A stretch of DNA of 64,000 nucleotides, taken from the NCBI RefSeq assembly GCF_032814565.1, contig NZ_CP136521.1:3568501-3632500 (forward strand). The letters are read 5' to 3'. Positions 9,325 through 18,548 of the stretch are shown here, in pieces (position 1 is the first letter of the stretch; the number at the start of each line of letters is the position of its first letter). The notes beneath the pieces are model-generated. The model did not search any database, was not told the DNA's origin, and saw nothing but the letters and a program-made list of their open reading frames with translations. The translations under genes and the position numbers were made by a program. The stretch comes from Hwangdonia lutea (lineage in GTDB: Bacteria; Bacteroidota; Bacteroidia; Flavobacteriales; Flavobacteriaceae).

Positions 9325-10533
9325 ATGATAAAAAAAATACTTAATGTTGGACATCACAGCTTTAATTTTTTTGAAAACAGAAAACTACCTGATTTTTATA
9401 CTGCAATTCTATATAACGATGGTGTTAAAGATTTGATTTTTAAGGAATTTGAAAGCGCTAAAGTGTTAAGTGAGAATAAGTTACATCGCGTTTACAATAT
9501 TCCTCCTTATCTGGACTTATTGTTAGATAATACCAATACCTATCGTAAAATAACACTTCCAGAAATAGATAAAGGCTTACTGGTGGACATTAGCAAGTTT
9601 ACTACCATTGAAGATTATACGGCAAAACAATTTAACTCTAGAAAAAGAAAGCAAATGCGGTCTGCTTTAAAACGGGTCGAGACTTGTTTTAATATTGAGT
9701 ATAAATTTTATTTTGGAGAAATAAACAAAGAGCACTATGATTTTTTATTAAAAACGGCGCGCACCTTTATAAAGCGAAGGTTTGAACAAATAAATAAAAA
9801 TCATTTTATTCTTGCTCAGTGGGATTTAATTAATGACAATTTGTATTCTTTAATTTTAGAGAAAAAAGCCTCTGTTTTTGTGATTTATGACAATGACAAG
9901 CCTATCAATATTTGTTTTAGTTATCATTTTAATAAAATAACAAAGAATAAATTTGCCAGCTACGATATAGATTATGCAAAATTTAGCCTCGGAAGCATTG
10001 ACTTATACAAACAATTGGAATGGAATATCAACAAAGGTTTTAAAATTTTTGACTTGGCCATGGGTGCATCAAAATACAAATTTAAATGGTGCAATAGTCA
10101 CTATGATTTAAAGCATGATTTAATTGTAGAAAAAAAATCGGTTGTCAGTAATCTTTTGGGGGTGCTAATGTATGGCTATCTAAAAATAAAATTTCATGTT
10201 TTCAGGTATTACTACAAACACCCAAACAATAAGTTGCTCTTTTTTTTAAATAGGTTTATACCAAGCCCAACAAATGATAGTAAAAGCAATGAGGTAAACC
10301 CTATAAAAATTGAATCAAAAATTATTAAAGTTTTAGATTTTAAAACGCTTAACCTAAAAAAAATAGATATTGAAACCAAAACTTATGCATTTTTAAGGAA
10401 ACCATTTTACGATTTTTTACACGCTAACCCGGAGTTGAAAAACAACGTATTGATTTATAAATTGCATAATGAAGACAATAGCTATATTATAAAGGGAAAG
10501 AATAAGATTCAAAAGCTTATAATTATTAAATAG
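9325..10533 (+). CDS. FemAB/BioF2-like GNAT protein, paralogue 2 of 6
   Basis: This 402-residue copy opens the tight part of the array; the next gene starts 9 bases after its stop. The core motifs are KRKQMRSALKRVE, YKFYFGEI, KKASVFVIYDND, DIDYAKFSLGSID and FDLAMGASKYKFKWC. The position after the glycine is SKYKFKW, keeping the lysine and tryptophan common to the family. The C-terminal domain is present and ends with IIKGKNKIQKLIIIK, very like copies 3, 5 and 6. The 256-base upstream gap is a plausible promoter region for copies 2 to 6, although I find no clear TAnnTTTG box close to the start. Confidence 0.75.
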   Translation: MIKKILNVGHHSFNFFENRKLPDFYTAILYNDGVKDLIFKEFESAKVLSENKLHRVYNIPPYLDLLLDNTNTYRKITLPEIDKGLLVDISKFTTIEDYTAKQFNSRKRKQMRSALKRVETCFNIEYKFYFGEINKEHYDFLLKTARTFIKRRFEQINKNHFILAQWDLINDNLYSLILEKKASVFVIYDNDKPINICFSYHFNKITKNKFASYDIDYAKFSLGSIDLYKQLEWNINKGFKIFDLAMGASKYKFKWCNSHYDLKHDLIVEKKSVVSNLLGVLMYGYLKIKFHVFRYYYKHPNNKLLFFLNRFIPSPTNDSKSNEVNPIKIESKIIKVLDFKTLNLKKIDIETKTYAFLRKPFYDFLHANPELKNNVLIYKLHNEDNSYIIKGKNKIQKLIIIK

Positions 10534-10542
10534 ATTAAATAT

Positions 10543-11718
10543 ATGGCGTTGAAAAACATTTGTAAATCAAATTTTTACTCAGATATTTTTGAAGAAAATG
10601 CTATTCCATCTATCTATGAAAAAATCAAACTAAAAGATAATGAGTATGCATTTTGTAGCCCCGGTACTAAAACACTACCAGCCTCAAGACTATATGCTTT
10701 TGAGTTGGTTCCTAACTATTTTGAGCTAGAAGTTAAAGATGGATATAATTGCAAAGAAATATTTCAAAAATATGGTTATGCTGTAAATTTAATGGGATAT
10801 AATTCGGTGGATAACTACCTTAAATCGGAATTTAAAACGAGTATTAGAAAAAACTTTAATCGTACAAAAAACAAACTTGAAAATTGTTACAATATTAACT
10901 ATGCATTTTTTTATGGCGCTATAAGCAACGAAGAATATTATGCGCTAATGCACGCTTTACACGAAATGCTAAAAAAAAGGTTTAAAGAGCGTAACGACAG
11001 AAACCCTGTACTGGAAAATTGGGAACATTATGTACAAAACACACTTCAACTTATAAATAGCAAAAAGGCATCTTTACTTGTAATTTTTAGTGATAATGAA
11101 CCCGTTGCAATAACCTTAAATTATCATCAGGGAAAAGTAATATATAGTGCGATTGCTTCATATAATATAGATTTTTACAAATACAGCCTTGGCAATCTTA
11201 TGATTTACAAGCTTATAGAGTGGGCTATTTTAAATCATTACGTACTTATTGATTTGGGCTACGGAAATTTTAGTCATAAACAAATCTGGAACAATAAAAG
11301 ATATAGTTTCAACAACCATGTAATACATTCAGAAAATGTATGGTTTGGAAAATTATATGCTGTCTTTATTCATTATAAATACCAATTAATAAATTATTTG
11401 CTTTCTAAAAAAGTAAATGTTTATTACAAAAATTTCAAACAGTTTTTTAAAGGGATTCCAAAGGAAGAACCATTGGATACTTTTAAATTTGAAACTATCA
11501 AAATCAACCACTTGTCAAATGAAGATGTTAAAAGTCTCAACCTCATAAACTTTAAAAAAGAAGATTATTTGTTTATGAGAAAACCCATTAACGATTTTAT
11601 TTACTCCAATAACAATCACATAGATAATATGTCTATTTTTAAGGCGAAAATCCAGGATAATATTTTTTATATAAAAGGTGAAAAGTGTTCAATAAAATTA
11701 ACCTACACCAAAAATTAA
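10543..11718 (+). CDS. FemAB/BioF2-like GNAT protein, paralogue 3 of 6
   Basis: This 391-residue copy has the recognisable core IRKNFNRTKNKLE, YAFFYGAIS, KKASLLVIFSDN, NIDFYKYSLGNL and IDLGYGNFSHKQIWN. In the last motif the usual Tyr-Lys is replaced by His-Lys-Gln, a local deviation near the presumed active site. The C-terminal domain (about residues 310-391) contains FMRKPINDFIYSNNN and ends with IKGEKCSIKL. It begins MALKNICKSNFYSDIF, and copies 5 and 6 begin with a related MALL/MGLF...DFYNT pattern, so copies 3, 5 and 6 also share their N-terminus. Confidence 0.75.
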   Translation: MALKNICKSNFYSDIFEENAIPSIYEKIKLKDNEYAFCSPGTKTLPASRLYAFELVPNYFELEVKDGYNCKEIFQKYGYAVNLMGYNSVDNYLKSEFKTSIRKNFNRTKNKLENCYNINYAFFYGAISNEEYYALMHALHEMLKKRFKERNDRNPVLENWEHYVQNTLQLINSKKASLLVIFSDNEPVAITLNYHQGKVIYSAIASYNIDFYKYSLGNLMIYKLIEWAILNHYVLIDLGYGNFSHKQIWNNKRYSFNNHVIHSENVWFGKLYAVFIHYKYQLINYLLSKKVNVYYKNFKQFFKGIPKEEPLDTFKFETIKINHLSNEDVKSLNLINFKKEDYLFMRKPINDFIYSNNNHIDNMSIFKAKIQDNIFYIKGEKCSIKLTYTKN

Positions 11719-11733
11719 GGTTTACAATGTGAA

Positions 11734-12660
11734 ATGACACAATTAAGAAAAGAACAATTTATATATGATTTTCTTCAAAATGGTAAAGCAATAGTACCAG
11801 GCTGTTATAAGTATATTTATGTAAATAATAAATCGTTTCTGAATAAAAAAGCATTTAAACCAAACCAATTAAGCGATGTTATTTATGTAAGCCTATTCCC
11901 TACTTTTTTAGATTTTAAAATTGTAAATGAACCCGCGTACCACTCAAAAAAAATAATACATCATGGTATTTCGGGTGCTGGTATATTACTGGATGAAAAT
12001 TACACCGTAGAATCATATTTGGACAAGCATACCAATAATAAGTTTAGAAAAAATTTACGAAAATATTTTACTGGACTTAAAGATTCTTGTAATGTAAGGT
12101 ACGTTTGTTACTATGGAAGGATATCTAAGGAGAGGTGTGATTTTTTACTTGATGCCCTCCGCGAAATGATAGAAAAGAGATTTAAAACCAAGAATGTTAA
12201 GCATGTTTTTATGGCGGAATGGGATAATAATGTTAAAGATTTGCACGAATTAATAAATCATAAAAAATCATCATTAATTGTAGTTTATGACGAAGATAAG
12301 CCTATAAGCATATCATTAAATAGGCACATAAACAACAGTATTTTTTTTGGTGAATTACACGCTTATAACGCAAACTACAGTAAGTATGGACTTGGACACA
12401 TAAATAACCACTTACGCTTAAACTGGTGCATCGACAATAAGTTTGATTTTATAGATTTGGGTATTGGTGTTTTTGATAATAAAAAAATATGGTGCAATGT
12501 GTTTTATAACGTAGAATACCATTTGTTTTATAAAAAAAAATCGCTTAAAACAAAAGCCATTGCTCTATTGGAAATCTATAAAATTAATTTTAAAAATTTT
12601 ATAAAGTCAAAAACTATTGGTTGTTCGATTAAAAAAATTAAAAGCTTCTTTAATCAATAA
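11734..12660 (+). CDS. FemAB/BioF2-like GNAT protein, paralogue 4 of 6, lacking the C-terminal domain
   Basis: At 308 residues this is the shortest copy. The transferase core is intact: FRKNLRKYFTGLKD, YVCYYGRIS, KKSSLIVVYDED, NANYSKYGLGHI and IDLGIGVFDNKKIWC. The protein stops soon after the core, and the C-terminal segment of about 80 residues seen in all other copies is absent. The next gene begins 20 bases later and the reading frame ends cleanly, so this looks like a stable deletion rather than ongoing decay. It therefore suggests that the C-terminal domain is dispensable for the transferase fold, or that this copy has a different partner. Confidence 0.73.
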   Translation: MTQLRKEQFIYDFLQNGKAIVPGCYKYIYVNNKSFLNKKAFKPNQLSDVIYVSLFPTFLDFKIVNEPAYHSKKIIHHGISGAGILLDENYTVESYLDKHTNNKFRKNLRKYFTGLKDSCNVRYVCYYGRISKERCDFLLDALREMIEKRFKTKNVKHVFMAEWDNNVKDLHELINHKKSSLIVVYDEDKPISISLNRHINNSIFFGELHAYNANYSKYGLGHINNHLRLNWCIDNKFDFIDLGIGVFDNKKIWCNVFYNVEYHLFYKKKSLKTKAIALLEIYKINFKNFIKSKTIGCSIKKIKSFFNQ

Positions 12661-12680
12661 AGAAAATTAAAAACTTATTT

Positions 12681-13853
12681 ATGGCGCTTTTAAACAAAGT
12701 AGATTTTTATAACACCTTTTTTCAAAAAGATAAAATTTCAACTGTATTCTCTAGACTATTTTATAAACACAATAATGCATTGTTTTACAGTTTAGAAAAG
12801 ACAGAGAAAAAAAATGATGAGGCCACAGTAAATTTCATTAGTTTATTTCCGCAGTACCTTTACCCTGAAATAAAACAAGCCCAAAACGTTAGAGTAAAAA
12901 AGATTCAACAAAAAAAACTTGATGGATTTGCTATTCTGATAAATGGCTTTAAAGATGTCGACACATATTTGGCAAACACCCTTAAATCTAGTACTCGTGG
13001 CCCTATTAAAAAGAAAATTAAGCGTTTAGAATTGTGTTTTAATATACACTACAAGATGTTTTATGGTGACATTTCTGAAGCCGAATACAATGTTATAATG
13101 CCTCAATTAAAGAGCATGATTGAGCGCAGGTTTACCGAACGAAATAACACTAACGAAGCTTTGGGCAAATGGGATTCGTATCTCAGAACAACACTATCAC
13201 AAATCAAAAAAAAGGAAGCTTCATTGTTTGTACTTTATTCGGCCGATGAGATTATTGGCGTATCTCTTAATTACCACATTAACAAGGTTTTTATCGGTCA
13301 TATTATTGCTTATAATATCGATTATTCAAAATTTGGCTTAGGTAACACCATCGTTTATAAATTATTAGAATGGAGCATTAATAACAATTACTCTATTTTT
13401 GATATGGGAAATGGGGCCTTAGACTATAAACGGATTTGGAGTAATTTGACTTATAATTACAATTATTATATAGTTTATAACACATCGTCATTTTTAGCCT
13501 TTATTTTTGGTAATCTGCAAGTTTTTAAAGTGCAGTTAAAAAACACTTTAAAAGTATTGAATGTGATTTATATTTACAGAAAAATTAAAGCACATATTTT
13601 CAATAAAAACAAGAAAGATACAAGCCTTCAAACATCAGTTAAATATGAAAAAATTAATATCGAAGCCTTTAAGAAATTAAGATTAACTAAAATTGAATAT
13701 CAAAATATAGAAGATAACCTCGTAAAAAAAGCAATAATAGATTTTACATTTGCGCATCAAAATCATATTAATGATATTGAGGTTTATAAATTAGATAGCA
13801 CCAGTTTTATTATAAGTGGGAAAAAAAGCATACAAAAAATTATAATCGATTAA
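12681..13853 (+). CDS. FemAB/BioF2-like GNAT protein, paralogue 5 of 6
   Basis: This 390-residue copy is complete. Core motifs are TRGPIKKKIKRLE, YKMFYGDIS, KKEASLFVLYSAD, NIDYSKFGLGNT and FDMGNGALDYKRIWS. The C-terminal domain runs from about residue 315 and ends with IISGKKSIQKIIID. Among the copies it appears closest to number 6: both share YKMFYG, the DYKR/EYKR motif before the final tryptophan, and a similar N-terminus (DFYNT). It lies 8 bases upstream of copy 6. This closeness suggests that 5 and 6 are a recent duplication within an older array. Confidence 0.75.
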   Translation: MALLNKVDFYNTFFQKDKISTVFSRLFYKHNNALFYSLEKTEKKNDEATVNFISLFPQYLYPEIKQAQNVRVKKIQQKKLDGFAILINGFKDVDTYLANTLKSSTRGPIKKKIKRLELCFNIHYKMFYGDISEAEYNVIMPQLKSMIERRFTERNNTNEALGKWDSYLRTTLSQIKKKEASLFVLYSADEIIGVSLNYHINKVFIGHIIAYNIDYSKFGLGNTIVYKLLEWSINNNYSIFDMGNGALDYKRIWSNLTYNYNYYIVYNTSSFLAFIFGNLQVFKVQLKNTLKVLNVIYIYRKIKAHIFNKNKKDTSLQTSVKYEKINIEAFKKLRLTKIEYQNIEDNLVKKAIIDFTFAHQNHINDIEVYKLDSTSFIISGKKSIQKIIID

Positions 13854-13861
13854 ATTACAAA

Positions 13862-15025
13862 ATGGGTTTATTCACTACACATGATTTTTACAATACACTA
13901 TCAAAAAAACACTTCGTGTTTGATATCTATGAAAAATTATTTCTTGCTCATAATAATTACGAGATTTATAATGCTAATCCTACAAATAATGCTAACGCAT
14001 TAAAAAAAGTATACACTTTTGATTTGTTTCCATCCTACTTAAAACCCATATATAGAAATCCTGAGCTTAATAAACTAAAAATAATACCCCAAAAAAAAAT
14101 TATTGGATACGCTATACAAATCAATGAAAATAAAGGGTTCAGTGATTTTTTTAAAAATGAATTTAGTAAAAGCTTTAGAAGCAATACAAGACGATTTGTA
14201 AATAGGTTTGAAGCATGTTTTAATGTAAGCTACAAAATGTTTTATGGCAACATTGATAAAACAGAATATAACACATTAATGAGTGCGTTGCACACCATGC
14301 TCACCAAAAGGTTTAACCAGCGTGAAGAATCCAACAAAATGCTTGAAAATTGGGAGTTTTATCAAGCAACAGCATTTAAAAACATCAACTCTAATAAAGC
14401 TTCTTTATTTGTTATATACCACGATAATATTCCTGTGCAAATATCGCTTAACTATCATTTTAACAATATCCTTTTTATAGCCATTCCGTCATACAATATT
14501 GATTATGCAAAGTTTTCATTGGGCAATATTTCCATTTATAAATTGTTGGAATGGGCGGTGACCGAAAACTACGATCTTATGGATTTAGAATATGGTTATT
14601 TGGAGTATAAACGAAGATGGAGCAATTATATTTATTCGTTTGCACACCATGTTGTTTACCCGAAAAACGATGTAAAATCTAACGTTGTTGCCACTATTTC
14701 AATTTTAAAACTCAAGCTTAAAAACTTCTTTAAATCAATACATGTTGATGAGCTTATTAAAAATTTAAAATGCTATTTTTATAAGCACAAAGGCACCTTT
14801 AAGGATATCACCTACACTACTGAGCCCATTCAATTTGATAACGCAAACAATCTAGAATCTTTAAATATAAACAGCCCGAAAGTTGTGGGTATTAAAAAGG
14901 CTATGTTCGATTTCCTTTTTATAAACAAAGAACATGTTAACAATTTAAAAATTTATGAAATAGTACCCTTTAAAGAGTATGTATTTAGCGGTAAATCCGT
15001 ATCTCAAAAAGTCGTTGTTTTATAA
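13862..15025 (+). CDS. FemAB/BioF2-like GNAT protein, paralogue 6 of 6
   Basis: This is the last copy (387 residues). Core motifs are FRSNTRRFVNRFE, YKMFYGNID, NKASLFVIYHDN, NIDYAKFSLGNIS and MDLEYGYLEYKRRWS. The third residue of the final motif is Glu rather than Gly, so the loop differs slightly from its siblings. The C-terminal domain ends with FSGKSVSQKVVVL. An A9 run occurs near codons 77-80. A gap of about 175 bases follows before the SGNH gene, and I saw no clear terminator hairpin in it. Confidence 0.75.
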   Translation: MGLFTTHDFYNTLSKKHFVFDIYEKLFLAHNNYEIYNANPTNNANALKKVYTFDLFPSYLKPIYRNPELNKLKIIPQKKIIGYAIQINENKGFSDFFKNEFSKSFRSNTRRFVNRFEACFNVSYKMFYGNIDKTEYNTLMSALHTMLTKRFNQREESNKMLENWEFYQATAFKNINSNKASLFVIYHDNIPVQISLNYHFNNILFIAIPSYNIDYAKFSLGNISIYKLLEWAVTENYDLMDLEYGYLEYKRRWSNYIYSFAHHVVYPKNDVKSNVVATISILKLKLKNFFKSIHVDELIKNLKCYFYKHKGTFKDITYTTEPIQFDNANNLESLNINSPKVVGIKKAMFDFLFINKEHVNNLKIYEIVPFKEYVFSGKSVSQKVVVL

Positions 15026-15199
15026 GCAGCCCTGTTTTTATTCAAAATTTCAAACCTCAAATTTTTAATAAATTAAAATGTTTACTTATCGAAAATCCCC
15101 TATTAAAAGCAAAAAGAATGTATTTAAACGATTATTAATTTAATACTTACAAATTGTAATTATATTTATCTTACAACTAAACTTTTATGCGTTAAAAAA

Positions 15200-16168
15200 A
15201 TGAAATTATTAATTGGTAAAATGATTTTATATTTTATACTAATCTTGGTATTCTTAGAGGTTTGCGTACGCGTTTTTCATCTGTATTTTGAATATCCAAC
15301 TTATTATATTAATGAGTTTAATGTAAAAACATATTTGCCAAAACAACAAGGGTACTACGTTACTGGCAACAGGCGGATGAATTATATAAAATACAATATT
15401 AATGACAGTGGGTTTAATTCATACAAAGAATACAACCCTACTAATAGCACAACAGATATTGCACTTATTGGCGACTCATTTATAGAAGGCTTTCATCAAG
15501 ATTATTATAAGTCAATTGGAAAAAAAATAGAAACCAAACTAAAAAACGCGGTAAATGTTTTTGAATATGGGCACTCGGGCTACGATTTGGCCGATCAATT
15601 ACACCTCATTCAAGCTTATCAATCACATTTTGAAAACATTGATTATATTTTTATTTATATTAAATTCAATAACGATTTAAAACGAGGAAAATATACTCCA
15701 AATCAGTGGCGGGTAGATTTACAAAATTCTTTCTCGTTTAAAATTAGAGACAAAATTAAATTAACTACCTATGCCGAAGGCATTGGTGTTTTTGAACCAA
15801 TTTTAAGATTAAGGGATAAGTTCTTTGGAATTATACCAGAAACATATAGTGATGACCCGGTTTCTGAAGCTGATGCCAAAAAATATTTAGTGAATCTTCA
15901 ATCGTTAGTTGATACGTATGGTTTTGACAAAACTAAAACTAGTTTTCTTCTTGATAAAGATAAAACAAGTACATATTTTTTAGATTATTGCGATAAAATG
16001 GGCTATAATTATGTAGATTTTGGTAAGGCATTCAAGCAATCGGACAAACCCACTACTTTAATCTACGATATGCATTGGAACAACCACGGTAGAAATTTAA
16101 TTGCCAACAGTATTGTTGACTATTTAAATAAAAAATTAGAAACTAAAAAAAACACAATCGAGAAATGA
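15200..16168 (+). CDS. Membrane-anchored SGNH/GDSL-type hydrolase
   Basis: This 322-residue protein has one N-terminal membrane anchor (about residues 8-28) and an exported SGNH-hydrolase-like domain. The nucleophile motif is ALIGDSFIEG (serine near residue 93), and the distal Asp-His block is YDMHWNNHGRN near residue 288. The family includes esterases and the acetyl transferases that pair with MBOAT proteins in alginate and peptidoglycan O-acetylation. A MBOAT gene lies 2.4 kb downstream on the opposite strand, so joint O-acylation of a surface glycan is plausible. The stop codon overlaps the next start by 4 bases (ATGA), which supports co-translation with the cupin protein. Confidence 0.8.
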   Translation: MKLLIGKMILYFILILVFLEVCVRVFHLYFEYPTYYINEFNVKTYLPKQQGYYVTGNRRMNYIKYNINDSGFNSYKEYNPTNSTTDIALIGDSFIEGFHQDYYKSIGKKIETKLKNAVNVFEYGHSGYDLADQLHLIQAYQSHFENIDYIFIYIKFNNDLKRGKYTPNQWRVDLQNSFSFKIRDKIKLTTYAEGIGVFEPILRLRDKFFGIIPETYSDDPVSEADAKKYLVNLQSLVDTYGFDKTKTSFLLDKDKTSTYFLDYCDKMGYNYVDFGKAFKQSDKPTTLIYDMHWNNHGRNLIANSIVDYLNKKLETKKNTIEK

Positions 16169-16995
16169 ATATTTTAAACGAAATTTTATCTCAAAGCATG
16201 CCCATTGAAGAGTGCACATCATTTGATTCTTCAACCTTTAAAAAAAAATATTACAATAAAAAACCAGTTGTTTTTAAAGGGCTTGCTAAAGATTGGGGAG
16301 CAACCAAAAATTGGGATTTAGAATTTTTGTTAAATTTAAAAGAAGACAAGGATATTCTTTTACTTTCTGGAAATTTTATACAAGATGATAACCGATACAC
16401 AAAGGCATCATTTAAAGATTACATTAAAAAATTAAAAACGGCTGATGCTAATAAAGAATCTTTCAAAGACTACTTAACCACGCTAAACATTTTTAATTAT
16501 TACCCACATTTAAAAAATGCCATTGATTTTTCTTTTTTTGAAACCTATAATAAAATAAATGATGTCACAGCTTGGATTGGCCCCTCAAATACAGTGTCGG
16601 GATTTCATAATGATACAGGTAAAAACATGTACGCCCAAATAAAGGGAAAAAAAATGTTTATACTTAGTTCTACTAAATTTAATAAGAAAATGTACCCGAG
16701 CGATAAATACATCAATGGTGCTGTAGCTAGTCAAGTCGACATAAATAATTTTGATGAGATTAAATTTCCTAAATTTAAAGATGTGAAATTTTCAAGTATT
16801 ACATTAGAGCCTGGAGATGTACTTCATGTACCATCAAAATGGTGGCATTATGTTCAGTCGTTAGACACGTCTATTAGCATAAGCAACTTTGGATACTCAA
16901 AACGGGAAATGTTTATTATTAAAGCAATTGATTATTTGCACAGACGCGGATATTATAAACCTAAAAATTGTTTTTGCTGTAATAATGACAAGTAA
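16165..16995 (+). CDS. Cupin-8/JmjC-like Fe(II)/2-oxoglutarate oxygenase family protein
   Basis: This 276-residue protein fits the cupin_8 (JmjC-like) family of Fe(II)/2-oxoglutarate-dependent hydroxylases. The iron-binding HxD motif is in GFHNDTGKN (about residues 147-149), and the distal histidine lies in VPSKWWHYVQ (about 226). The YAQIKGKKMFIL segment between them is typical of the jelly-roll. Family members hydroxylate proteins, peptides or small molecules. Within this locus it could hydroxylate an acyl or amino-acid substituent before or after attachment. It overlaps the genes on both sides, so it belongs to the same translational unit. Confidence 0.82.
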   Translation: MNILNEILSQSMPIEECTSFDSSTFKKKYYNKKPVVFKGLAKDWGATKNWDLEFLLNLKEDKDILLLSGNFIQDDNRYTKASFKDYIKKLKTADANKESFKDYLTTLNIFNYYPHLKNAIDFSFFETYNKINDVTAWIGPSNTVSGFHNDTGKNMYAQIKGKKMFILSSTKFNKKMYPSDKYINGAVASQVDINNFDEIKFPKFKDVKFSSITLEPGDVLHVPSKWWHYVQSLDTSISISNFGYSKREMFIIKAIDYLHRRGYYKPKNCFCCNNDK

Positions 16996-17503
16996 ATTAT
17001 TTGAAAAAAAGATATATTTTAACATTGTTGCTACATTAATATTAGTGCCAAATATTTTTGTCGCTATTATTGGTATTGAAACCTTTCCCTACACTTGCGC
17101 CCCTATGTTTGGGCATTATATTGATGACAACACCAATTTATACTTGTTAAAGTTTGAAGGTGTAAACGATTCTACAAAAACCAATTTAACAGAGTTTTAC
17201 GGCAAATCCGAAGATCTTTTTATAAGACATTTTTTTAGTAAAGTTTACGGCTCAACACACGCCATATCGCCATTTGATAGTAAATTATCAGAAAGTAAAT
17301 CCGACTTTCAATATAGAATGGACACATTTTTCAATCATTTTTCCACATTTATTTTAAGTGAATACAACCTTTCTTTTGACCAAATCAATTTATCTGTTAA
17401 AAATGTAGACCAAAACAGAAACATCATCACAGACTTTAAACCTATTGGCTATTTTGATTATAGCGATAAAAAATACCATACGTTTTATGAAAATAGCAAT
17501 TAA
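16985..17503 (+). CDS. Membrane-anchored protein of unknown function
   Basis: I do not recognise this family. With the start at the ATG at 16985, which overlaps the cupin stop codon by 11 bases, the protein has about 172 residues. A longer open frame starts at 16889, but its extra N-terminus lies inside the cupin gene and has no membrane-protein character. One hydrophobic segment (about residues 8-30) is followed by PYTCAPMFGHYIDD and a soluble remainder without recognisable catalytic motifs. The next gene overlaps its 3' end. The two are probably a pair, with this one a small partner of the HTTM-like protein. Confidence 0.6.
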   Translation: MTSKLFEKKIYFNIVATLILVPNIFVAIIGIETFPYTCAPMFGHYIDDNTNLYLLKFEGVNDSTKTNLTEFYGKSEDLFIRHFFSKVYGSTHAISPFDSKLSESKSDFQYRMDTFFNHFSTFILSEYNLSFDQINLSVKNVDQNRNIITDFKPIGYFDYSDKKYHTFYENSN

Positions 17504-18548
17504 ACTAATAGGTTTTTTAAGGTCTATATTAGCACAACCTTTAAGTATTTTAAGGTTTTTACTATCAATAGTAATGGGTAAATATGTGTTGGAACGTCTT
17601 AATGCTATTTTTCAATTAGAAAACAATCTACAGTATGCTCTATCAAAAACTTGGTTTACCAGCCTTTTACCCGATGTGTTTTTAGTACTTGATACAAACC
17701 TTTATACAACGGTTAAATTTTTGATTATAATTTCAGCCTTTGGTGCGGCGTTAGGTATTCTGGGTAGGTTAAATTTACTTATTCTTGCCCTTTCATGTTT
17801 TTACGTTTTTGGAGTTGGCGAGGGCATTGGTGTTTTCGATCACCACGCCTCATTACCCAGTCAGGTTATTTTTGCCCTAGCACTTGTACCGGGATCTATG
17901 ACATTGTCTATTGATTATCTCTTATTGCAATTTTATTATAAACGCAAAATGAAGATTTTAGACTTAGCAAGCAATCCAAAGTGGGGCTTGAATTTAATTT
18001 TGGCTTTGGTAGCTATTACTTACTTTTCCGCCGGCGTTTCAAAGCTCAGGTATGGCCATGGTGTCTCATGGTTGGATGGCTCAACTTTAGGGTTTTATTT
18101 AAAGGAAAGAACTAAAAATTATGATGCTAACGAATCTCAATTAATTATTGGTGATAGTAAAATTAAAGAAAATGAAAAATGGAAGGATGAATTTGGTTTT
18201 ATAGCTCATACTTATGGCAACTTTCAAACAAAAAAGAAACTAAATGATATTGCCGAATATATAGCGCGCAATAAATTTCTGGTTGTCGGCCTATCCATTG
18301 GCTCAGTATTGTTTGAATTACTTGCATTTATAGTGTTTATAAACACAAAATATAGAAATATATACCTTATATCTGCCATTATTTTCCATCTGTCAATTGG
18401 CTCTTTAATGGGTATTTCATTTCGGCAATATAGATTAATTTGTTTCTTCTTAATTGATTGGGATTTCTACTTAAGATTTGTTTTAAAAAAACTTAAATTA
18501 CAACATCTTTTAAACGAAAGCAGCAAAATCAAAATTGAAAGTAGATAA
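17487..18548 (+). CDS. HTTM-like polytopic membrane protein
   Basis: This polytopic protein of about 353 residues resembles the HTTM group related to vitamin K-dependent gamma-carboxylase. It has several long hydrophobic helices and the signature-like segment TYFSAGVSKLRYGHGVSW in the middle, where HTTM proteins carry a similar Gly-Lys-Trp loop. The ATG at 17487 gives a reasonable N-terminus and overlaps the previous stop; an earlier start at 17445 is less likely. Bacterial HTTM proteins are mostly uncharacterised. The 3' end overlaps the convergent MBOAT gene by 20 bases. The family assignment rests on my reading of one motif and the topology. Confidence 0.6.
   Translation: MKIAIKLIGFLRSILAQPLSILRFLLSIVMGKYVLERLNAIFQLENNLQYALSKTWFTSLLPDVFLVLDTNLYTTVKFLIIISAFGAALGILGRLNLLILALSCFYVFGVGEGIGVFDHHASLPSQVIFALALVPGSMTLSIDYLLLQFYYKRKMKILDLASNPKWGLNLILALVAITYFSAGVSKLRYGHGVSWLDGSTLGFYLKERTKNYDANESQLIIGDSKIKENEKWKDEFGFIAHTYGNFQTKKKLNDIAEYIARNKFLVVGLSIGSVLFELLAFIVFINTKYRNIYLISAIIFHLSIGSLMGISFRQYRLICFFLIDWDFYLRFVLKKLKLQHLLNESSKIKIESR

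Noticed and set aside
7821-15025. Interpretation of the tandem array as a CRISPR or repeat array
   Set aside because: The similarity is at protein level only; nucleotide repeats of regular length are absent.
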